This document shows positions 56,347 to 64,000 of a stretch of 64,000 nucleotides of DNA, in pieces (within the stretch, counting starts at the first letter, position 1; every line of letters begins with the position of its first letter). Source of the stretch: Pseudochrobactrum asaccharolyticum (GTDB lineage Bacteria; Pseudomonadota; Alphaproteobacteria; Rhizobiales; Rhizobiaceae); NCBI RefSeq assembly GCF_003314995.1, contig NZ_QNRH01000002.1, positions 186,001-250,000 on the forward strand, in the 5' to 3' direction. A program made the translations under genes and the position numbers. Under the pieces are notes generated by a model. It did no database searches and was not told the DNA's origin. It saw only the letters and a program-made list of their open reading frames with translations.

Positions 56347-57284
56347 GCACCTCTCACGCGCGGATCAAGCACCGCATAGAGAATATCAACACCGAGATTG
56401 ACGAGAATAAAGCCCAACGACATCACGATAATCGTACCCTGCGCCATTGGCAGATCGCTGGACAAAATAGCGCCAACAGCCAGACGGCCAATGCCAGGCC
56501 ACGAGAACACGGTCTCTACAACCACAGCACCACCAAGCAGAAAGCCGATCTGCAAACCGATCAGCGTTACCACTGGCACCAGCGCATTGCGCAAAGCGTG
56601 ACGGGTCACAACCAGACGTTCTTTCAAACCTTTGGCACGCGCAGTGCGGATATGATCCGCGCCCAGCACATCCAGTACGGATGTGCGGGTCATACGCGCT
56701 ACAGGACCAACAAACACACCACCCAGCGTAATTGCAGGCAAAATGATGCTGGTGAAACCTTCCCATGTCCATAACGGCCCGAGGCGACCGGTAAACGGCA
56801 GGATCGGATATTTAAAACCGAACAGCCAGACCAGCACTAATCCTAAGAAAAACACAGGGATCGACACACCGGCAACGGACACAGCCATGATTGAGCGATC
56901 CAGCAGTGAGCCACGGTAATAAGCACCGACAGTACCGAGCAGAATACCCAGCGGAATTGCCCAGATCAGGGAAGCAACCATCAGCTCCAGTGTCGGGCCG
57001 ATTGTAGCACCCAGTTCCTGCGAAACCGGCACATTGTTGATGATGGAGACGCCGAGATCGCCCTGCATCAGACGTCCGACATAATAGAAAAACTGCTTCC
57101 ACAACGGCTGGTCAAGGCCGAGATCACGCCGGATGGCTTCAACCAGTTCCTGTGTTGCGGTTGGTCCTGCGCGCACCTGCGCTGGGTCAGTCGGCACCAC
57201 CTGCATCAGCAAAAAGCCGAGCAGCAGCACACCGAACATGACCGGCAATGCAAGAAGCAGACGTTGTAACGTGTGCCGAAGCAT
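56343..57284 (-). CDS. ABC transporter permease (DppB/OppB-like)
   Basis: 313 residues. N-terminal helix LALPVMFGVLLLGFLLMQVV followed by PTDPAQVRAGPTAT, then five helices and coupling loop HIRTARAKGLKERLVVTRHA. C-terminus VDILYAVLDPRVRGA. Second gene of the operon, 55 bases after the amidohydrolase gene 57340-58965. Forms the channel with the DppC-like partner. Confidence 0.92.
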   Translation of the reverse strand: MLRHTLQRLLLALPVMFGVLLLGFLLMQVVPTDPAQVRAGPTATQELVEAIRRDLGLDQPLWKQFFYYVGRLMQGDLGVSIINNVPVSQELGATIGPTLELMVASLIWAIPLGILLGTVGAYYRGSLLDRSIMAVSVAGVSIPVFFLGLVLVWLFGFKYPILPFTGRLGPLWTWEGFTSIILPAITLGGVFVGPVARMTRTSVLDVLGADHIRTARAKGLKERLVVTRHALRNALVPVVTLIGLQIGFLLGGAVVVETVFSWPGIGRLAVGAILSSDLPMAQGTIIVMSLGFILVNLGVDILYAVLDPRVRGA

Positions 57285-57339
57285 GAAATTGCCTTTCTCT
57301 GCCAGCCTGAGACGCTTTCAGCAGCTCAGGCCAGATCAG

Positions 57340-58965
57340 TTATACCTGCCGCTCGAAAACGACTTTACCGTCAAGCACAGTCATATCGCAGACCACATCG
57401 GTGCGGATTTCTTCCTCATCACAAGTGAAGATATCTTTCGACAACACGGCAATATCCGCAGCCATACCGGCTACCAGTCGTCCGGTTTCCTGTTCCGCAA
57501 ACTGCGTATAGGCACCGAAATGCGTGTAAGCGTGGATCGCTTCTTCCCGTGTCAGACGCTGATCACCCCCGATCACCGAGCCGATCTTGGTCTTACGGGT
57601 GATGAGCGTATAGATATTCTGGAACGGGTTGGTGGAGGTGACCGGCGCATCGGAAGACGCTGCCGGATGCAAACCGGCATCCATCCATTTACGCATCGGA
57701 TAGGACTCATGGGCACGCTTTTCACCCAAATTAGCAACATACAAATCGCCGAATTCATAGATGAACATTGGCTGCGGTACCGGATCAATACCGGCTTTGG
57801 CCATACGCTCGATTTGGCCGTCGCTCAAAAAGCCGCAATGTTCAATGCGGTGACGGCGGTTTTTAATCGGCTGCTCTGCACTATCCGCATTTTCAATACC
57901 GGACAGCACCTGCTCAATCGCGGCATCACCAATCGCATGAATAGCTAATTGATAGCCCAGTTCATGATAATGTTTGAGGGATTTGTGCATCTCCTCATCC
58001 GAATAGCAGAAAATGCCGAAATTATTCGGATCGCCTGCCACATAAGGCTCGCTCATCGCAGCCGTCAGGCCACCGGCACTGCCATCCGAGAATACTTTCA
58101 TCGCGCCATAGCGTAAGTTTCCGGTCTGACGTTTGGCACGGAAACCCTGTTCATAGGCCTGATCGCCAATACCGTCATGATTGCCATAGATACAAATCCA
58201 TGTGCGGATTGGCAGATCTCCGCTTGCTGCCAGTTCCTCATAGGCATGCAGCTCTTCCATGCCATAGCCCATGCCCACAGCAGCATCCATCACGCTCGTG
58301 AAGCCCTGCGAGAGCATAAATTCCGCAGCACGGGTAATCGCGGCCTTCAGCTCTTCACGGCTCAACGGCGGAATTTTATCCGTGACCACGCGCATACCGG
58401 ATTCTGCAAGCAGGCCGGATAATTTGCCATTGCGCTTTTCAATCAGGCCACCGGACGGGCTGGGCGTATCATGATGAATACCGGCGAGACGCATGGCTGC
58501 GCTATTGGCAATACCGACATGGCCACAGGTGCGGGTGATATAAACCGGATGATCCGGTGCAATAGCATCCAGTTCTTCGATGGTCGGATGACGCTGCTCT
58601 GTCAGTTCATAATGATCATAGCCGCCGCCGCAAACCCACTCGCCCGCAGGTTTCTGCGCCACAACATCAGTGATACGTTTGAAAATTTCTTCGAGACTGC
58701 GCACGCCAGATTCAGGTCGCAGATTAATCTCATTCATCGCAACCCCGAGCATCAGAAGATGCATATGGGCATCATTCAGTCCCGGAACGGCAACCCGCCC
58801 TTGCAGATCAATATGCCGTGTTGTGTCACCGGCCAGCGCCTTGATTTCTGCGGCTGTACCGGTGGCCAGAACCTTACCGTCAGCAATTGCAAGCGCCTCA
58901 ACAAAGCCCTCATTCAGGCCGCAAAAAATCCGCCCGCCCGACAGGACGAGATCTGCATATTTCAT
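57340..58965 (-). CDS. Amidohydrolase of the YtcJ type
   Basis: 541 residues. Amidohydrolase-3 family, YtcJ-like: VAVPGLNDAHMHLLMLG with the metal H-x-H, LAIHAIGDAAIEQ, and the C-terminal SDAPVTSTNPFQNIYTLITR with the catalytic Asp. These enzymes hydrolyse N-acyl or ring amide bonds; substrates are mostly unknown. No signal peptide. First gene of an operon that continues with two permeases, a binding protein, a second and unrelated amidohydrolase and two ATPases. GGGAG lies about 11 bases before the ATG. Confidence 0.9.
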   Translation of the reverse strand: MKYADLVLSGGRIFCGLNEGFVEALAIADGKVLATGTAAEIKALAGDTTRHIDLQGRVAVPGLNDAHMHLLMLGVAMNEINLRPESGVRSLEEIFKRITDVVAQKPAGEWVCGGGYDHYELTEQRHPTIEELDAIAPDHPVYITRTCGHVGIANSAAMRLAGIHHDTPSPSGGLIEKRNGKLSGLLAESGMRVVTDKIPPLSREELKAAITRAAEFMLSQGFTSVMDAAVGMGYGMEELHAYEELAASGDLPIRTWICIYGNHDGIGDQAYEQGFRAKRQTGNLRYGAMKVFSDGSAGGLTAAMSEPYVAGDPNNFGIFCYSDEEMHKSLKHYHELGYQLAIHAIGDAAIEQVLSGIENADSAEQPIKNRRHRIEHCGFLSDGQIERMAKAGIDPVPQPMFIYEFGDLYVANLGEKRAHESYPMRKWMDAGLHPAASSDAPVTSTNPFQNIYTLITRKTKIGSVIGGDQRLTREEAIHAYTHFGAYTQFAEQETGRLVAGMAADIAVLSKDIFTCDEEEIRTDVVCDMTVLDGKVVFERQV

Positions 58966-59654
58966 ATTCTGTCAATCTCCCAGCGCCCTGCCCCTTGCAA
59001 AGACAAGACATAATTCAGCGTTCCCTGCCGATAATTACTCTCGGAAAGGTTAGTGATAGAGCTGAGGAAAAGCCCCACTTACATGAGATCCGGCATACGA
59101 GATCCGGTGGCTTTCTATTCCCCTGTACTGTCCGTTAAGCGCCAGTCTAATTGACCGGCTGCTCCGTCAGCATTTCTTCTTATTTGTTACATCATGCTTG
59201 CAAAAAACTGGTACCAAAGCAAGAGCCCGCGACACAAATGTTGACAATTTTCCAGACGAAAATTGCATAGAGTCAGAGCATTTGTGCATAATACATATAT
59301 GGGAAAGTGTGCCCGCCAGCACCGAAGAATCCGATTTTTGACGTCCTGCGCCAGTCTGTACTGTATATCTCAAAGGTGAGAATCATTCCAAAGTAATGAC
59401 GTAAATTTTCCCACTCCGAAGAGGATTTACTCCCGAAACTGCACCGCCTCCGGCGCGATCAAGCCCCCTCAGCGACAATCAGCCCCACCCCTTCAGCCTC
59501 CTGTCCAAAGCCTGATGACAGGACTATTTATGCAGTAAAAACAATCGGCTCAGCCTCAGAAATTCTTTTATTTAAAGGTAGAGATTTTTATACAAAATTT
59601 TCAGAAATTACTGAAATTTCTGCATGACGGAATTTTCAAAAAACCATTAAATCA
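58966..59654. other. Long AT-rich intergenic region, left part
   Basis: No convincing gene on either strand. Contains a direct repeat of GAGATCCGG (around 59084-59106), an inverted repeat CAATTTTC/GAAAATTG (59245-59265) and CAGAAATT/AATTTCTG (59602-59622). The promoter of the YtcJ-type operon must lie at its left end. Confidence 0.6.
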
Positions 59655-59668
59655 TTGATTTACATTAA
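59655..59668. promoter_or_regulatory. Degenerate FNR-like site
   Basis: TTGATTTACATTAA matches TTGAT-N4-ATCAA at 9 of 10 positions, 158 bases upstream of the perfect FNR box. It could be a second, weaker FNR/FixK site for ccoNOQP. Confidence 0.4.
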
Positions 59669-59812
59669 GATAATTACTGTTCTGAATATTAGAATTAAAT
59701 ATCTTTTGAATTAACAAAATCAACACTTGCACAGTGTTTTACCGCAGCCTTGCTCCTTCAACAAAAGTACAAAATCAGAGCTGGTTTTACTCCCCGCAGC
59801 ACAGGGCTCTGT

Positions 59813-59826
59813 TTGATTTAAATCAA
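59813..59826. promoter_or_regulatory. FNR/FixK box (anaerobox) of ccoNOQP
   Basis: TTGATTTAAATCAA, a perfect TTGAT-N4-ATCAA site. Its centre is 41.5 bases upstream of the transcription start predicted from the -10 hexamer, the exact spacing of class II FNR/CRP activation. Expected to switch on the high-affinity oxidase under low oxygen. Confidence 0.85.
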
Positions 59827-59847
59827 TGACTATTTTCTGCCGTTTCA

Positions 59848-59853
59848 TATAAT
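59848..59853 (+). promoter_or_regulatory. Predicted -10 of the ccoN promoter
   Basis: TATAAT, consensus. A start near 59861 gives a leader of about 68 bases. No good -35 is present, as expected for an FNR-activated promoter. Confidence 0.65.
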
Positions 59854-59928
59854 GGATCCATATTGCTCGTATTGCGGCATTCCCGCAATGACCGGGCAAA
59901 ACTTGTTGCGCGCGCGAGGGGAATCTTC

Positions 59929-61569
59929 ATGAATTACGCTGCGGGAATTGTAATCTCGGGGGTGGGTGCTTTTCTGGCACTCTTAGCCGCGGGCTTTACA
60001 CATGATCCATTATTCAGAAGCCATATGTGGGTTCTGTTCTTTACACTCGTTGTTTTCACAGTCCTGCTGCTGCGCAATGCAGATTACAGCCTGAAACCTG
60101 TGAAAGAAGACAACTCCGTTTATATGGATGGCCCGATCCGCTATGGTATCATTGCCACGGTATTCTGGGGTGTTGTCGGTTTCCTCGTCGGCGTTTTCAT
60201 CGCTGCGCAGCTCGCTTTCCCTGATTTGAACCTCGGACCATGGCTAAATTTTGGCCGTGTCCGTCCGTTGCACACATCAGCTGTTATTTTTGCTTTCTGC
60301 GGTAACGCCCTGATCGCCACATCTTTCTATGTAGTTCAGCGCACATGCCGTGCGCGCCTTTTCGGCGGCGATCTGGCATGGTTCGTGTTCTGGGGCTACA
60401 ACCTGTTCATCGTCATGGCCGGTACCGGCTATCTGCTGGGCATCACCCAGTCCCGTGAATATGCTGAGCCGGAATGGTATGTCGATATCTGGCTGACCAT
60501 TGTCTGGGTTGCCTATCTGGTGATCTTCATGGGTACGCTGATGAAGCGTAAAGAACCGCACATTTATGTGGCCAACTGGTTCTACCTGTCCTTCATCATC
60601 ACCGTTGCCATGCTGCACGTCATCAACAATCTGGCAATTCCGGTCTCCTTCCTCGGCGTGAAAAGCTATTCGGCTTTCTCCGGCGTGCAGGATGCGGTCA
60701 CCCAGTGGTGGTACGGTCATAATGCCGTGGCTTTCTTCCTGACAGTGCCTTTCCTTGCGATGATGTACTACTTTGTACCAAAGCAGGTTGACCGTCCGGT
60801 TTATTCCTACCGTCTGTCGATCGTGCACTTCTGGTCGATTATCTTCCTGTATATCTGGGCTGGTCCTCACCACCTTCATTATACAGCTTTGCCTGACTGG
60901 GCGCAGACACTGGGTATGGTCTTCTCGATCGTGCTGTGGATGCCGTCATGGGGTGGTATGATCAACGGTCTGATGACGCTTTCCGGCGCATGGGACAAGA
61001 TCCGTACTGATCCGGTCGTTCGTCTGATGGTTGCCGCGATTGCTTTCTACGGCATGGCAACATTCGAAGGCCCGCTGATGTCGATTAAGGCCGTTAACTC
61101 CCTGTCGCACTATACGGACTGGACCATTGGTCACGTTCATGCCGGTGCTCTGGGCTGGAATGGCATGATCACCTTTGCTGCCGTGTACTACCTTGTACCG
61201 CGTCTGTGGAACCGTGAACGTCTCTATTCCATCCGCATGGTCAACTGGCATTTCTGGCTCGCAACACTGGGTATCGTGCTTTACGCCGCTGCTATGTGGG
61301 TTGCCGGTATCCAGCAGGGTCTGATGTGGCGCGAATATGATGATCAGGGCTTCCTGGTTTACTCCTTCGCTGAAACTGTACTTGCCATGTTCCCTTACTA
61401 TGTCATCCGTACACTTGGCGGCGTAATGTATCTGGCCGGTGGTCTGGTTATGGCCTGGAACGTCTACAAGACAATCAAAGGCGATCAGAGAAATGAAGCC
61501 CTTATTCCGGGCTCAACTCCGATCATTAAAACCGCCAATACCGGCCCGTATTTGAAACCGGCAGAATAA
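59929..61569 (+). CDS. ccoN: cbb3-type cytochrome c oxidase subunit I
   Basis: 546 residues, 12 or more membrane helices. Catalytic subunit with heme b, heme b3 and CuB. Ligand histidines are visible at about H115 ([13 protein letters not shown]), H264 ([11 protein letters not shown]), H314/H315 ([11 protein letters not shown]) and H402/H404 ([12 protein letters not shown]). Reduces oxygen to water with high affinity and pumps protons. The start at 59929 ([11 protein letters not shown]) has GAGGGG 9 bases upstream. First gene of ccoNOQP, controlled by the FNR box upstream. Confidence 0.97.
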   Translation: MNYAAGIVISGVGAFLALLAAGFTHDPLFRSHMWVLFFTLVVFTVLLLRNADYSLKPVKEDNSVYMDGPIRYGIIATVFWGVVGFLVGVFIAAQLAFPDLNLGPWLNFGRVRPLHTSAVIFAFCGNALIATSFYVVQRTCRARLFGGDLAWFVFWGYNLFIVMAGTGYLLGITQSREYAEPEWYVDIWLTIVWVAYLVIFMGTLMKRKEPHIYVANWFYLSFIITVAMLHVINNLAIPVSFLGVKSYSAFSGVQDAVTQWWYGHNAVAFFLTVPFLAMMYYFVPKQVDRPVYSYRLSIVHFWSIIFLYIWAGPHHLHYTALPDWAQTLGMVFSIVLWMPSWGGMINGLMTLSGAWDKIRTDPVVRLMVAAIAFYGMATFEGPLMSIKAVNSLSHYTDWTIGHVHAGALGWNGMITFAAVYYLVPRLWNRERLYSIRMVNWHFWLATLGIVLYAAAMWVAGIQQGLMWREYDDQGFLVYSFAETVLAMFPYYVIRTLGGVMYLAGGLVMAWNVYKTIKGDQRNEALIPGSTPIIKTANTGPYLKPAE

Positions 61570-61583
61570 GGAGCAGGTGAGTT

Positions 61584-62315
61584 ATGTCTATTCTCAAAAA
61601 ACACTCGCTGATTGAAAAAAACGCTACTTTATTGCTGATCGGTTCACTTGTTGTGGTGACTGTCGGCGGTCTCGTGGAAATCGCTCCGCTGTTCTGGTTG
61701 CAAAACACCATTGAGAAGGTAGAGGGCATGCGCCCCTACTCTCCTCTGGAGCTGGCCGGTCGTAATATCTATGTGCGTGAAGGTTGCTATACCTGTCACT
61801 CCCAGATGATCCGTCCGTTCCGTGACGAGGTTGAGCGCTATGGTCATTACAGCCTTGCGGCTGAAAGCATGTATGACCATTCGTTCCAGTGGGGTTCCAA
61901 GCGTACCGGGCCTGATCTGGCTCGTGTCGGCGGCCGCTATTCCAATGAATGGCATGTGCAGCATCTGATTGAGCCACGCGCTGTCGTGCCTGAATCCGTG
62001 ATGCCAAAATATGCCTTCCTGATGAATACACCGCTGAACGTGAACAGCATTGTTGATGATCTGAAGGCCAATGTGGCAGTCGGCGTGCCTTATACGCAGG
62101 AGATGCTGGATAATGCCATGGCGGATATCAAAGCGCAGGCTGATCCGGATGCGGATACCGCAGCTTTGCTCGCCCGCTACCCGAAAGCCAAAGTAGGCGA
62201 TTTCGATGGCAATCCGAAGGTCATTAGCGAAATGGATGCGCTTGTTGCTTATCTGCAGATGCTGGGAACGTTGGTTGATTTCTCAACCTATGATCAGTCG
62301 CCTAAGTCACGTTAA
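61584..62315 (+). CDS. ccoO: cbb3-type cytochrome c oxidase subunit II (monoheme cytochrome c)
   Basis: 243 residues. N-terminal membrane anchor ([18 protein letters not shown]), then a periplasmic cytochrome c domain with one heme motif C68-x2-C71-H72 ([13 protein letters not shown]). The methionine-containing [12 protein letters not shown] could supply the sixth heme ligand. Carries electrons from CcoP to CcoN. 14 bases after ccoN. Confidence 0.97.
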   Translation: MSILKKHSLIEKNATLLLIGSLVVVTVGGLVEIAPLFWLQNTIEKVEGMRPYSPLELAGRNIYVREGCYTCHSQMIRPFRDEVERYGHYSLAAESMYDHSFQWGSKRTGPDLARVGGRYSNEWHVQHLIEPRAVVPESVMPKYAFLMNTPLNVNSIVDDLKANVAVGVPYTQEMLDNAMADIKAQADPDADTAALLARYPKAKVGDFDGNPKVISEMDALVAYLQMLGTLVDFSTYDQSPKSR

Positions 62316-62326
62316 GGAGGTTCAGC

Positions 62327-62485
62327 ATGGATTATAATACCTTGCGCCACTTTGCCGACAGCTGGGGGCTGTTAGGCATGTTCCTTTTCTTCCTATTTGT
62401 TGTCTTCTACGCCTTCCGTCCAGGCAGCAAAGAAGTTGCCGATGCTGCGAAAGCCATTCCGTTCAAGGACGAAAACAATGAGTGA
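62327..62485 (+). CDS. ccoQ: cbb3 oxidase small subunit CcoQ
   Basis: A 52-residue protein, easily missed. AAGGAGG lies 7 bases before the ATG. It begins MDYNTLRHFADSWGLLGMF, continues with one membrane helix rich in Phe (LFFLFVVFYAF) and a short hydrophilic tail, exactly the CcoQ layout. The TGA stop (62483-62485) overlaps the ccoP start by 8 bases. CcoQ stabilises the assembled oxidase. Confidence 0.93.
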   Translation: MDYNTLRHFADSWGLLGMFLFFLFVVFYAFRPGSKEVADAAKAIPFKDENNE

Positions 62486-63341
62486 AAAGCAAATTGACGA
62501 CGTAACAGGCGTTGAGACAACCGGCCACGAATGGGACGGCATCAAAGAACTCGACAACCCGATGCCACGTTGGTGGCTCTATGCTTACTACGCAACAATT
62601 GTCTGGGCGATTGCCTATACGATTGCTTATCCGGCATGGCCGCTGATCAACGGCGCAACGACCGGTGTGCTGGAATGGTCAAGCCGTGGTGATTTCTGGA
62701 AAGAAAACACACGAATTCAGGGTGAACGTCAGGAAACTCTGACTGCCATCAAGGAAAAATCGGTTCAGGAAATCATGGCTGACCCGCAGCTCAACCAGTT
62801 TGCAGTTGCCGGTGGTGCAGCCGCATTCCGTGTGAACTGCGTTCAGTGTCATGGTTCCGGTGCACAGGGTGCACCCGGTTATCCGAACCTGAATGATGAT
62901 GACTGGCTGTGGGGCGGTTCGATTGACGAAATCCTGCAAACCATCCGTCACGGTGTCCGCGCCAAAGATGACGATGATACGCGCATCTCGGAAATGCCTG
63001 CTTACGGCGATATTCTGGAACCGCAGCAAATCCGCGAAGTTGCAGCCTATGTGACCAGCCTGACATCGACACCGCATGATGCCAAGCTCATCCCTGCCGG
63101 TCAGCAGATTTTTGCTGAAAACTGCGCAGCCTGCCACGGCGAAAATGCCAAGGGCAGCAAGGAGTTCGGCGCGCCGGATCTGACCGATGCGATTTGGCTC
63201 TATGGTTCGTCTGAAGCTGATATTGCCAAACAGGTCAGAAAACCTCAGCACGGTGTGATGCCGGCATGGGAAGTCCGTCTCGGCGATACCACTGTTAAGC
63301 AGCTGGCAATCTATGTTCACTCCCTCGGTGGTGGTGAGTAA
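62478..63341 (+). CDS. ccoP: cbb3-type cytochrome c oxidase subunit III (diheme cytochrome c)
   Basis: 287 residues. N-terminal DNPMPRWWLYAYYATIVWA is the CcoP anchor signature, followed by two cytochrome c domains with CVQCH (GSGAQGAPGYPNL) and CAACH (GENAKGSKEFGAPDL) heme sites. Takes electrons from soluble cytochrome c. The start at 62478 inside the end of ccoQ is set by the conserved N-terminus. The cluster ends here with hairpins before ccoG. Confidence 0.97.
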   Translation: MSEKQIDDVTGVETTGHEWDGIKELDNPMPRWWLYAYYATIVWAIAYTIAYPAWPLINGATTGVLEWSSRGDFWKENTRIQGERQETLTAIKEKSVQEIMADPQLNQFAVAGGAAAFRVNCVQCHGSGAQGAPGYPNLNDDDWLWGGSIDEILQTIRHGVRAKDDDDTRISEMPAYGDILEPQQIREVAAYVTSLTSTPHDAKLIPAGQQIFAENCAACHGENAKGSKEFGAPDLTDAIWLYGSSEADIAKQVRKPQHGVMPAWEVRLGDTTVKQLAIYVHSLGGGE

Positions 63342-63353
63342 GAAAAATCATTA

Positions 63354-63417
63354 CCGGCCGGAGCCTGATGCACCGGCCGGCAATCAACCAAGCAGCCCGA
63401 TTATTAAAATATCGGGC
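63354..63417. terminator. Two hairpins after ccoP
   Basis: CCGGCCGG occurs at 63354-63361 and 63373-63380 and can pair, 12 bases after the ccoP stop; a second hairpin GCCCGAT/ATCGGGC lies at 63395-63417. Neither has a long T-run. Together they probably mark the end, or a partial end, of the ccoNOQP transcript. Confidence 0.45.
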
Positions 63418-63419
63418 AG

Positions 63420-63479
63420 TTAATCAGAACGGTACTGCCAAAGTATAGTTTCCGCTCCGGCCGGTACCGCTCTGATTAA
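63420..63479. repeat. Long inverted repeat before ccoG
   Basis: TTAATCAGA-x-CGGTAC (63420-63435) pairs with GTACCG-x-TCTGATTAA (63464-63479), 15 of 16 positions, around a 28-base loop. The ACCGCTCT part recalls the ends of the palindromic repeats. Confidence 0.55.
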
Positions 63480-63526
63480 TTATTAGCGCAGTTAATGATG
63501 AAGACGCCCCAAGCTTTCAAACTGCT

Positions 63527-63633
63527 CTAAAGCATTTCACAGTCAAGTTAGGCCAACTTGACATCCGTGATAATGCGACAACTAAAAAATTAGAGCGAAC
63601 GCAGTGATCCAATCCGGACGTAAACCGCTCTAG
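63527..63633. repeat. Palindromic intergenic repeat (Bru-RS/RIME-like), copy 4
   Basis: Starts AAAGCATTTCACAGTCAAGT and ends TAAACCGCTCTAG. The first 20 or so bases equal the reverse complement of the end of the copy at 37674-37770; the centre (TTAGAGCGAACGC) differs. It ends 16 bases before the ccoG start. Confidence 0.65.
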
Positions 63634-63648
63634 CCCCCGGAGTATACC

Positions 63649-64000
63649 ATGTCTGATACTGGTGAGTTTGAACGTATCGATGCACAGGCGGTTAATTCGT
63701 CTGGAAAACGCAGTCCTCTTTATGCTGCTCGCGTCAAGGTTTTCCCGAAGCGAGCGAGTGGTGATTTCCGCCGCTTCAAGTGGATTATCATGTTCATCAC
63801 GCTGGGCATCTATTATCTCACGCCGTGGCTGCGCTGGGATCGTGGTCCCTATGCGCCGGATCAGGCCGTTCTGATTGATATCGCCCATCGCCGTTTCTAC
63901 TTCTTCTTCATCGAAATCTGGCCGCAAGAATTCTATTACGTAGCCGGTATGCTGATTATGGCCGGTATCGGGCTGTTCCTCGTTACCAGTGTCGCGGGAC
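63649..64000 (+). CDS. ccoG: Cytochrome c oxidase accessory protein CcoG, N-terminal part
   Basis: The first 117 codons are visible; the right edge cuts the gene. VKVFPKRASGDFRRFKW, then the first membrane helix (IIMFITLGIYYLTPWLRWDR), the PYAPDQAVLIDIAHRRFYFF segment and IWPQEFYYVAGMLIMAGIGL are characteristic of CcoG/FixG, a membrane ferredoxin-like protein that reduces copper for cbb3 oxidase assembly. The 4Fe-4S motifs lie beyond the window. GGAG is 9 bases before the ATG. Confidence 0.9.
   Translation, partial: MSDTGEFERIDAQAVNSSGKRSPLYAARVKVFPKRASGDFRRFKWIIMFITLGIYYLTPWLRWDRGPYAPDQAVLIDIAHRRFYFFFIEIWPQEFYYVAGMLIMAGIGLFLVTSVAG

Noticed and set aside
59167-59373. A 68-codon minus-strand open frame in the long gap before ccoN
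   Set aside because: No ribosome site, no membrane or signal features and no neighbour logic; likely chance.
59370-59392. Possible Fur/Irr-like site (GTGAGAATCATT)
   Set aside because: Only about half of a 19-bp consensus fits and no iron gene is adjacent.

Overview
The window looks like a chromosomal segment of an alphaproteobacterium of the order Rhizobiales, most probably family Brucellaceae (Brucella/Ochrobactrum/Pseudochrobactrum-like). The grounds are a bioBFDAZ biotin operon ending in bioZ, TTATCTATAA-type BioR boxes in front of it, a ccoNOQP-ccoG cluster behind an FNR box, and short palindromic intergenic repeats of about 100 bp that resemble the Brucella Bru-RS and rhizobial RIME families. 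Genus is inference; nothing was searched or computed. I see no rRNA, tRNA, CRISPR array, insertion sequence or prophage. Genes are tightly packed, mostly in long unidirectional operons, and nearly all are metabolic or transport genes.

Left part (1-16.6 kb). The tail of a LysR-type regulator meets a minus-strand block: a family III CoA-transferase with two acyl-CoA dehydrogenases that look like the two unequal subunits of one enzyme, and upstream of them the biotin operon bioB-F-D-A-Z. Three BioR-like boxes lie between bioB and a divergent pair (an exported protein and a membrane-anchored alpha/beta-hydrolase). Next, on the minus strand, is a complete branched-chain 2-oxoacid dehydrogenase operon (bkdA1, bkdA2, bkdB, lpd).

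Middle part (16.6-40.6 kb). An Opp/Dpp-type ABC transporter operon ends in an amidase gene. It is followed by a GntR regulator-aldehyde dehydrogenase-SDR operon and by a five-gene acyl-CoA catabolic operon (thiolase, acyl-CoA synthetase, acyl-CoA dehydrogenase, 3-hydroxyisobutyrate dehydrogenase-like, enoyl-CoA hydratase) with a divergent AraC-type regulator. The last operon and bkd together cover most steps of valine/branched-chain acid breakdown. A possible envelope module follows: an AdeRS/BaeSR-like two-component system, a DUF535 (VirK/YbjX) protein and a PAP2 phosphatase. Two unrecognised envelope proteins and a TIM-barrel epimerase-like protein close this part.

Right part (41-64 kb). 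A plus-strand cluster encodes a second peptide-type ABC transporter, a glycerophosphodiester phosphodiesterase, (S)-ureidoglycine aminohydrolase (allE) and an AGCS sodium:amino-acid symporter. It converges on a minus-strand operon for a third peptide-type ABC transporter that also carries two different amidohydrolases. A long AT-rich gap with FNR sites leads into ccoN-O-Q-P and the start of ccoG.

Overall the segment reads as scavenging and catabolism (three peptide/opine-type importers with intracellular hydrolases, branched-chain acid oxidation), biotin synthesis and microaerobic respiration. I did not find a clearly new kind of system. The most promising leads are the uneven acyl-CoA dehydrogenase pair and CoA-transferase beside bioZ, the regulator-DUF535-PAP2 neighbourhood, the allE and double-amidohydrolase transporter clusters, and a palindromic repeat family whose copies supply stop codons to two genes.
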